In this document: one piece after another, positions 4,645 to 9,957 of the stretch | Position numbering within the stretch: the stretch's first letter is position 1 | Layout of the letters: every line of letters begins with the position of its first letter | From: Caulobacteraceae bacterium | GTDB lineage: Bacteria; Pseudomonadota; Alphaproteobacteria; Caulobacterales; Caulobacteraceae | Length of the DNA: 9,957 nt | Reading direction: 5' to 3' | Assembly (NCBI GenBank): GCA_947452665.1 | Contig: CANGEH010000060.1 | Span: forward strand, 1-9,957 | The notes under the pieces: generated by a model | The model's database searches: none | What the model was told of the DNA's origin: nothing | What the model saw: only the letters and a program-made list of their open reading frames with translations | Program-made: the position numbers and the translations under genes

Positions 4645-7224
4645 ATGAATATCGAGCTCTATTCTGACCGCGCCAAGCAAGCCATTCAGTCGGCGCAAAG
4701 CCTGGCCATGGCCCGCCGCCATCAGTATCTGGCCCCTGAGCACCTGCTCAAGGTCTTGCTGGAGGAAAAGGATGGGCTTTCGCGCAATTTAATTACCCAG
4801 GCTGGCGGCAAGCCCGATCAGGTCGCGTTGGATACCGAAGCGCTCTTGGCCAAGATCGCCAAGGTCGAGGGCGGCTCTGGTCAGCTCTATATGAAGCCCG
4901 AAACCGCCCGCGTGTTTGCCGTCGCCGAAGACACAGCAAAAGCTGCGGGCGATGCCTTTGTCACCACCGAGCGGCTCTTATCGGCGCTTGCCAAGGATGC
5001 AGGCGATGTGTCCGGCCTGCTCAAAAAAGCGGGCGTTACGGTTGCGGGCATAGACAAGGCGGCGAATGATCTGCGTAAGGGCCGCACCGCCGACACTGCC
5101 TCAGCTGAAGAAGGCTATGACGCCCTAAACCGCTATGCTCGCGACCTGACCCAGGCCGCGCGCGATGGCAAGCTGGACCCTGTGATCGGCCGCGACGAGG
5201 AAATTCGCCGCACCATCCAGGTCTTGTCGCGCCGAACCAAAAACAATCCCGTACTGATTGGCGAGCCGGGCGTTGGCAAGACGGCGATTGTCGAGGGCTT
5301 AGCGCTGCGCATTGTCGACGGCGATGTGCCCGAAAGCCTGAAAGACAAGCGGCTCTTATCGCTGGACATGGGCTCGCTCATTGCGGGAGCCAAGTATCGC
5401 GGTGAATTTGAAGAGCGGCTCAAGGCGGTCTTGAACGAGACCACAGCCGCCGAAGGCCAGGTGATCTTGTTCATTGACGAGATGCACACCCTAGTCGGGG
5501 CGGGCAAGTCCGAAGGGGCGATGGATGCCTCCAACCTGCTCAAACCCGCCTTGGCGCGCGGCGAGCTGCACTGCGTCGGGGCCACCACGCTCGATGAATA
5601 CCGCAAGCATGTCGAAAAGGACGCCGCCCTAGCGCGCCGTTTCCAACCGGTGTTTGTCAATGAGCCCTCGGTCGAGGACACGGTCTCGATCCTGCGCGGC
5701 TTGAAGGAGAAATACGAGTTGCATCACGGGGTGCGGATTTCCGATGCCGCCATTGTCGCCGCCGCCACCTTGTCCAACCGCTATATTACCGACCGCTTCT
5801 TGCCTGATAAGGCGATTGACCTGATGGATGAGGCGGGCAGCCGTGTGCGGATGGCCGTCGATTCCAAGCCCGAAGAGTTGGACGAGATCGACCGGCGCCT
5901 GGTCCAGCTCAAGATCGAGCGCGAAGCGTTAAAGAAGGAAACTGACCCCGGCTCGGTCGCGCGTCTGGTCAAGCTGGAAGAAGAGCTGATCGGATTGGAG
6001 GCCCAATCGGACGAGATGACGGCGCGCTGGAAGGCCGAAAAGGACAAGCTCGGCTCTGCGGCCCAGACCCGTGAGGCACTCGACCGCCTGCGCGCCGAAT
6101 TGGTTCAGGCTGAACGTGCCGGTGACCTGCAACGCGCCTCGGAGATCCTGTATGGCCAGATCCCGCAGATGGAAAAGCGCCTGGCCGATAGCGAGGTCCA
6201 GAACAAGGATGCCATGACCCTAGAGGTCGTGGACGCTGAACAGATCGCGGCCGTGGTCTCGCGCTGGACTGGGGTGCCGGTGGAGAAAATGCTCGAGGGT
6301 GAGCGCGAAAAGCTGCTCGGCATGGAAGACCAGCTTCGTGGGCGTGTGGTCGGCCAGGACGAGGCGCTAGAGGCGGTGTCTGATGCGGTGCGCCGGGCGC
6401 GGGCGGGCCTGTCGGACCCCAATCGCCCGATCGGCTCTTTCCTGTTCCTTGGCCCAACCGGCGTTGGCAAGACCGAATTGACCAAGGCCTTGGCCGAGCT
6501 GCTCTTTACCGATGAGGGCGCTGTAACCCGGCTGGACATGTCCGAATATATGGAAAAACATTCGGTCAGCCGCATGATTGGCGCGCCGCCCGGCTATGTC
6601 GGCTATGATGAGGGCGGTGCCCTGACCGAGGCCGTGCGGCGCAGGCCCTATCAGGTGATCTTGTTCGACGAGGTCGAAAAGGCCCATCCGGATGTGTTCA
6701 ATGTGCTGCTCCAGGTCCTAGACGATGGCCGACTGACCGATGGCCAGGGCCGGACGGTGGATTTCCGCAACTGCCTCTTGATCATGACCTCTAATCTCGG
6801 CTCTGAATTCCTTGCAGCCCAGGGCGAGGGCGATGAGGTTGAGGCCGTGCGGCCCATGGTGATGGAGGCGGTGCGCCGGCACTTTAGGCCCGAATTCCTC
6901 AACCGGATCGATGAGATCATCCTGTTTAGCCGCCTTGGCCGGGCCCAGATGGGGTCTATCGTCAAGATCCAGTTGGCGCGGGTCGAAAAGCGCCTCGCCG
7001 ATCGTCAAATGACCATTTCGGTCGATGCCGCAGCCATGCACTGGCTGGGCGAGCGGGGCTATGATCCGGTCTATGGGGCCAGGCCGCTTAAGCGGGTGAT
7101 CCAGAAGGACCTGATCGATCCGATCGCGCGGTTGATGCTGGATGGCACACTGAAAGACGGGGATGTGATTGATGTTACGTCTGGTGTGGGTGCGCTCAAG
7201 ATTGGCAAGGCCTTAGTCCATTAG
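4645..7224 (+). CDS. clpB: ATP-dependent chaperone ClpB (Hsp100 disaggregase)
   Basis: ClpB is a hexameric cytoplasmic AAA+ machine that threads aggregated proteins through its pore and works with DnaK/DnaJ/GrpE. The 859-aa product (E. coli: 857) starts at the ATG at 4645 (MNIELYSDRAKQAIQSAQSL), with GGGGA 5 nt upstream; the frame is open 42 nt further 5', but that part is not conserved. Order: N-domain about 1-145; NBD1 with Walker A GEPGVGKT (Lys212), Walker B IDE (Glu279), pore Tyr251 and Arg331/Arg332; the coiled-coil M-domain about 405-525, which distinguishes ClpB from ClpA; NBD2 with Walker A GPTGVGKT (Lys609), Walker B FDE (Glu676), pore Tyr651 and sensor-2 GAR (Arg813). The NBD1 positions coincide with E. 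coli numbering. No IGF/IGL ClpP-docking loop is seen, as expected. All catalytic residues are present. Expression is likely heat-inducible from the RpoH-type promoter upstream. Confidence 0.98.
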   Translation: MNIELYSDRAKQAIQSAQSLAMARRHQYLAPEHLLKVLLEEKDGLSRNLITQAGGKPDQVALDTEALLAKIAKVEGGSGQLYMKPETARVFAVAEDTAKAAGDAFVTTERLLSALAKDAGDVSGLLKKAGVTVAGIDKAANDLRKGRTADTASAEEGYDALNRYARDLTQAARDGKLDPVIGRDEEIRRTIQVLSRRTKNNPVLIGEPGVGKTAIVEGLALRIVDGDVPESLKDKRLLSLDMGSLIAGAKYRGEFEERLKAVLNETTAAEGQVILFIDEMHTLVGAGKSEGAMDASNLLKPALARGELHCVGATTLDEYRKHVEKDAALARRFQPVFVNEPSVEDTVSILRGLKEKYELHHGVRISDAAIVAAATLSNRYITDRFLPDKAIDLMDEAGSRVRMAVDSKPEELDEIDRRLVQLKIEREALKKETDPGSVARLVKLEEELIGLEAQSDEMTARWKAEKDKLGSAAQTREALDRLRAELVQAERAGDLQRASEILYGQIPQMEKRLADSEVQNKDAMTLEVVDAEQIAAVVSRWTGVPVEKMLEGEREKLLGMEDQLRGRVVGQDEALEAVSDAVRRARAGLSDPNRPIGSFLFLGPTGVGKTELTKALAELLFTDEGAVTRLDMSEYMEKHSVSRMIGAPPGYVGYDEGGALTEAVRRRPYQVILFDEVEKAHPDVFNVLLQVLDDGRLTDGQGRTVDFRNCLLIMTSNLGSEFLAAQGEGDEVEAVRPMVMEAVRRHFRPEFLNRIDEIILFSRLGRAQMGSIVKIQLARVEKRLADRQMTISVDAAAMHWLGERGYDPVYGARPLKRVIQKDLIDPIARLMLDGTLKDGDVIDVTSGVGALKIGKALVH

Positions 7225-7230
7225 ATTTCT

Positions 7231-7321
7231 TTCCGCCTTCCCCGCGCAGGCGGGGACCCAGACTGTTTCGCACGGCCTGTAGTCGCGGATCTGGATCCCC
7301 GCCTTCGCGGGGAAGGCGGAA
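7231..7321. repeat. REPIN-like element A: inverted pair of GC-rich palindromes
   Basis: Two arms, 7231-7262 and 7290-7321, are inverted copies of each other over 32 bp with 2 mismatches and a 27-nt centre. The outer 16 bp are perfect. Each arm is itself a hairpin: CCCCGC (7240-7245)-GCAG-GCGGGG (7250-7255), and CCCCGC (7297-7302)-CTTC-GCGGGG (7307-7312). Two small palindromes in inverted orientation are the hallmark of REP doublets (REPINs/BIMEs), which are mobilised in trans by RAYT transposases. It starts 7 nt after the clpB stop, so it may act as the clpB transcript end or as an mRNA stabiliser. There is no T-run. Genome copy number cannot be seen here. Confidence 0.75.
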
Positions 7322-7342
7322 GGGGGAGGGACTTCGGCACTG

Positions 7343-7446
7343 GCCCCCTCCACCCCTTCGGGGTCCCCCTCCCCCATAGGGGGAGGATTAAGAACAGCAA
7401 ATCTTCCTCCTTTGGGGGAAGTACCCGCAAAGCGGGGGAAGGGGGC
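7343..7446. repeat. Second inverted repeat element B, distinct from element A
   Basis: A left unit (7343-7393) and the reverse complement of a right unit (7402-7446) align as diverged copies around a centre at 7394-7401. The outer ends GCCCCCT (7343-7349) and AGGGGGC (7440-7446) are perfect. Internal hairpins are ACCCC-TTC-GGGGT (7352-7364), CCTCCCCC-ATA-GGGGGAGG (7368-7386) and CCCGC-AAA-GCGGG (7424-7436). The pattern matches a C-rich/G-rich palindromic element seen in alphaproteobacterial intergenic DNA. Its right end includes one base of the scpA stop codon. The hairpins could end or stabilise the scpA transcript, but no T-run is present. Confidence 0.65.
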
Positions 7447-9608
7447 TATTTCGGCTTGGATTGGGCATAGCCCAGCTCGATATTGAGCTTATCCAAGACC
7501 TCAATCGCCGCCTCAGCAATCACCGTGCCCGGCGGGAATATGGCGGCGGCGCCTGCGTCTTTTAGGGCGTCAAAGTCTTGCGCTGGGATCACGCCGCCGA
7601 CCACCACCATAATGTCTGGACGGCCAAGCCTGGTCAGTTCGGCCTTGAGTTCGGGAACCAAGGTTAGATGCCCGGCGGCGAGGGAGCTTGCCCCCACCAC
7701 ATGCACCTTGTTATCCACGGCCTGCTGAGCGGCTTCGGCGGGGGTCTGGAACAGGCCGCCAATATCGACATCAAAGCCAATATCGGCAAAGGCGGTCGAG
7801 ATCACCTTTTGGCCCCGGTCATGACCGTCTTGGCCCATCTTGGCGACAAAGATCTTGGGTGCACGGCCATCGGCCTGTTCAAAGGCCTTGACCATGCCCT
7901 TGGCGGTCGCGGTGGTGGGGTCGGACCCGGCCTCAGCCAAATAGACCCCGGAAATCGTGCGAATTTCGGCCTTGTGACGGCCAAACACTTTTTCCAGCGC
8001 GAGGCTAATCTCACCGACCGTGGCCTTGGCGCGGGCCGCATCGACGGCCAGGGCTAAGAGATTGCCATGGCCGCGCGCGCCTTCGGTCAGTGCGGTCAGC
8101 TTGGCCTCGACCTCAGCCGGATTACGTTCGGCCTTGAGGCGGGCCAGTTTTTCCAGCTGCTGCTGGCGCACGGCGCTATTATCGACCTTGAGCACGGGAA
8201 TATCGTCTTCGACATCCGGGCGATAGCGATTGACCCCGACCACGGACTGACGCCCGGCATCGATGCGGGCTTGGGTCTTGGCCGCAGCCTCTTCGATCCG
8301 AAGCTTGGGCACGCCCTGCTCAATCGCCTTGGCCATGCCGCCGAGGGCATCGATTTCGGCAATGTGTTCTAGGGCGCGCTTGGCCAAATCATGGGTCAGG
8401 CGCTCGACATAATAGCTTCCGCCCCAGGGATCGATGACCTTGGTCAGGCCGCTCTCGACCTGTAAGAAGAGCTGGGTATTGCGCGCAATCCGGGCAGAGA
8501 AGTCGGTCGGCAGGGCCAGGGCCTCATCCAGCGAATTGGTATGCAGGGACTGGGTCTGGCCATTGGCCGCGGCCATGGCCTCGACACAGGTGCGCGGCAC
8601 ATTATTGAACACGTCTTGCGCAGCTAAGCTCCAGCCCGAGGTTTGGGAATGGGTGCGCAGGGATAGAGAACGTGCGTCTTGCGGCGCAAAGGGCTTCATC
8701 AGCTTGGCCCAGATCAGGCGCGCGGCCCGCATCTTGGCCACCTCCATGAAATAGTTCATGCCAATGGCCCAGAAGAAGGACAGGCGCGGCGCAAACGTAT
8801 CGACGCTCATGCCCGCCGCAATGCCCGCCTTCACATATTCAATCCCGTCGGCCAGGGTATAGGCCAGTTCCAGATCCGCCGTCGCCCCGGCCTCTTGCAT
8901 GTGATAGCCGGAGATCGAGATCGAGTTGAATTTGGGCATTTCCTTGGCGGTAAAGGCAAAAATGTCCGAAATGATCCGCATCGAGGGCAGGGGCGGATAG
9001 ATATAGGTATTGCGGACCATGAACTCCTTGAGGATGTCGTTCTGGATGGTCCCAGACAGTTTTGAGGCCGGAACGCCTTGTTCTTCGGCCGCGACAATGA
9101 ACAGGGCGAGGATCGGCAAGACCGCGCCATTCATGGTCATGGAAACGCTCATCTGATCGAGCGGAATGCCGGAAAACAGGGTGCGCATGTCATAGATGGA
9201 GTCGATCGCGACCCCGGCCATGCCGACATCGCCCTTGACCCGCTCATGATCGGAATCATAGCCCCGGTGGGTGGCTAGGTCGAAGGCGACCGAAAGCCCC
9301 TTTTGCCCCGCCGCCAGGTTGCGCCGATAAAAAGCATTTGAGTCTTCCGCCGTCGAAAATCCCGCATACTGACGAATAGTCCAGGGATTGGTGGCATACA
9401 TGGTCGGATAGGGACCGCGCCCAAACGGGGCTAGGCCCGGATAGCCGTCCAGAAAATCCAGACCCGTCAGATCCGAAGCTTGATAGCTTGCCTTGACCGC
9501 AACCCCTTCGGGCGTGTCCCAGATCGGGCCGCCGGCGGCAGGGGCTGAGCCTTTCAGGGCGACGGCGTCAAAATCAAGCTCTGCAAAGTTTGGAACAGCA
9601 GCGGTCAT
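7446..9608 (-). CDS. scpA: Methylmalonyl-CoA mutase, fused catalytic and B12-binding chain
   Basis: This adenosylcobalamin enzyme interconverts (R)-methylmalonyl-CoA and succinyl-CoA, the last step of propionyl-CoA use, which also serves odd-chain fatty acid and Val/Ile/Met breakdown. The 720-aa protein has the TIM-barrel mutase domain (about 30-550) and a C-terminal B12 domain (about 585-710) with the base-off motif D594-x-H596-x-x-G599, whose His ligates cobalt. Tyr81 (RQYAGF), Arg199 (MVRNTYIYPP) and His236 (SGYHMQEAGA) keep the spacing of Propionibacterium MutB Tyr89, Arg207 and His244. The Tyr/Arg pair marks a methylmalonyl-CoA mutase rather than isobutyryl-CoA mutase. The length is usual for the large subunit. 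The start ATG overlaps the TGA of the upstream Asp-rich gene (ATGA), so the two are coupled. No separate small subunit, MeaB chaperone or epimerase gene is in view. The alternative symbols mcmA and mutB refer to the same enzyme. Confidence 0.97.
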   Translation of the reverse strand: MTAAVPNFAELDFDAVALKGSAPAAGGPIWDTPEGVAVKASYQASDLTGLDFLDGYPGLAPFGRGPYPTMYATNPWTIRQYAGFSTAEDSNAFYRRNLAAGQKGLSVAFDLATHRGYDSDHERVKGDVGMAGVAIDSIYDMRTLFSGIPLDQMSVSMTMNGAVLPILALFIVAAEEQGVPASKLSGTIQNDILKEFMVRNTYIYPPLPSMRIISDIFAFTAKEMPKFNSISISGYHMQEAGATADLELAYTLADGIEYVKAGIAAGMSVDTFAPRLSFFWAIGMNYFMEVAKMRAARLIWAKLMKPFAPQDARSLSLRTHSQTSGWSLAAQDVFNNVPRTCVEAMAAANGQTQSLHTNSLDEALALPTDFSARIARNTQLFLQVESGLTKVIDPWGGSYYVERLTHDLAKRALEHIAEIDALGGMAKAIEQGVPKLRIEEAAAKTQARIDAGRQSVVGVNRYRPDVEDDIPVLKVDNSAVRQQQLEKLARLKAERNPAEVEAKLTALTEGARGHGNLLALAVDAARAKATVGEISLALEKVFGRHKAEIRTISGVYLAEAGSDPTTATAKGMVKAFEQADGRAPKIFVAKMGQDGHDRGQKVISTAFADIGFDVDIGGLFQTPAEAAQQAVDNKVHVVGASSLAAGHLTLVPELKAELTRLGRPDIMVVVGGVIPAQDFDALKDAGAAAIFPPGTVIAEAAIEVLDKLNIELGYAQSKPK

Positions 9609-9957
9609 TGCTTTGTCTTACCCTTGGCCAAGGCCGGTTCGGCCTCTTCGTCGTCGTCGTCATCGTCTTCGTCAAAAAACTCATCTTCGCCGTCAAAGAT
9701 TTCGTCGTCAAAATCATCATCGTCGAAGGCGTCGGCTAGGCCGTCATCGAAATCATCGTCATCATCATCATCGTCGTCTGGTCCGATATAGTCATCTTCT
9801 TTCGGGTCATAGACGCCGTCGTCGTCATCATCCTCGTCCTCGATCTCGAGATCGGCTTCGAGCAGGGCAAGCCAGGTGTGATCCTGGTCGGTGACAAATT
9901 CGACATCCTCGACAAAGGCTACCGCTGTGCGGCCGCCGGGCAGGATCAGGCCTAGGA
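9605..9957 (-). CDS. Partial extremely Asp-rich acidic protein, upstream of and overlapping scpA
   Basis: An open minus-strand frame enters from the right edge and ends at a TGA (9605-9607), giving 116 visible residues; the start is outside the window. The first 38 residues look like a folded domain end (GLILPGGRTAVAFVEDVEF, then HTWLALLEADLEIE). Next comes a tail of about 66 residues dominated by Asp, with runs of 5, 9, 4 and 6 Asp broken by Gly, Phe, Tyr and Ile. The end turns basic (LAKGKTKQ). About 40 Asp and 14 Glu occur in 116 residues. GAC and GAT are mixed within the runs, which points to selection on the protein and not only on a triplet repeat. Its stop overlaps the scpA start as ATGA, so the two genes are co-transcribed and probably coupled. 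I recognise no family. An acidic tail could bind cations or basic partners, or act as a solubility tail; this is inference. Confidence 0.75.
   Translation of the reverse strand, partial: LGLILPGGRTAVAFVEDVEFVTDQDHTWLALLEADLEIEDEDDDDDGVYDPKEDDYIGPDDDDDDDDDFDDGLADAFDDDDFDDEIFDGEDEFFDEDDDDDDEEAEPALAKGKTKQ

Noticed and set aside
5133..5681. 182-codon minus-strand frame, and other minus-strand frames inside 4645-7224
   Set aside because: They are Ser/Arg-rich shadows of clpB, with no ribosome binding site or family signature.
7231..7446. CRISPR array or IS element
   Set aside because: Repeats are inverted pairs of two kinds, without regular direct repeats, spacers or a transposase frame.
9493..9894. 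133-codon plus-strand frame very rich in Arg and His
   Set aside because: The Arg/His richness is an antisense reading of the Asp codons of the acidic gene and the start of scpA.
1..9957. Defence island, phage or biosynthetic gene cluster
   Set aside because: Apart from the unknown proteins, every gene is a recognised housekeeping or metabolic family. No integrase, toxin-antitoxin, nuclease or synthase signatures were found.

Overview
The window looks like GC-rich chromosomal DNA from an aerobic alphaproteobacterium. The case rests on three things: an RlmJ N-terminus of the type MNYRHAFHAGNFAD, an RpoH-like promoter of alphaproteobacterial form upstream of clpB, and a fused single-chain methylmalonyl-CoA mutase. 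The GC-rich palindromic intergenic repeats fit Caulobacterales or Sphingomonadales best, but the order is an inference and cannot be proved from this window. There is no phage, IS element, CRISPR array, tRNA or rRNA.

Layout. (1) Positions 1-2857, minus strand: a tight operon of an exported Cys-type sulfatase, then a lipoprotein formylglycine-generating enzyme (FGE), then the start of a third exported or membrane protein that runs off the left edge. The joins are 1 nt and a 4-nt ATGA overlap. The FGE carries both catalytic cysteines, so it probably activates the sulfatase made just upstream. (2) Positions 2858-3037: a divergent control region. (3) Positions 3038-3868, plus strand: rlmJ, a 23S rRNA adenine methyltransferase, starting at TTG. 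(4) Positions 4023-4454, plus strand: a 143-aa protein of unknown function with its own likely promoter. (5) Positions 4645-7224, plus strand: clpB, the disaggregase, behind a good heat-shock promoter candidate. (6) Positions 7225-7445: the gap between convergent clpB and scpA, filled almost entirely by two different inverted palindromic repeat elements (REPIN-like). (7) Positions 7446-9957, minus strand: scpA (methylmalonyl-CoA mutase), preceded by and overlapping (ATGA) the end of an extremely Asp-rich protein that enters from the right edge.

Most of the window is housekeeping or known metabolism. The parts most worth a second look are the exported lipoprotein FGE paired with its sulfatase, the poly-Asp protein translationally coupled to the mutase, the uncharacterised 143-aa protein, and the back-to-back repeat elements.
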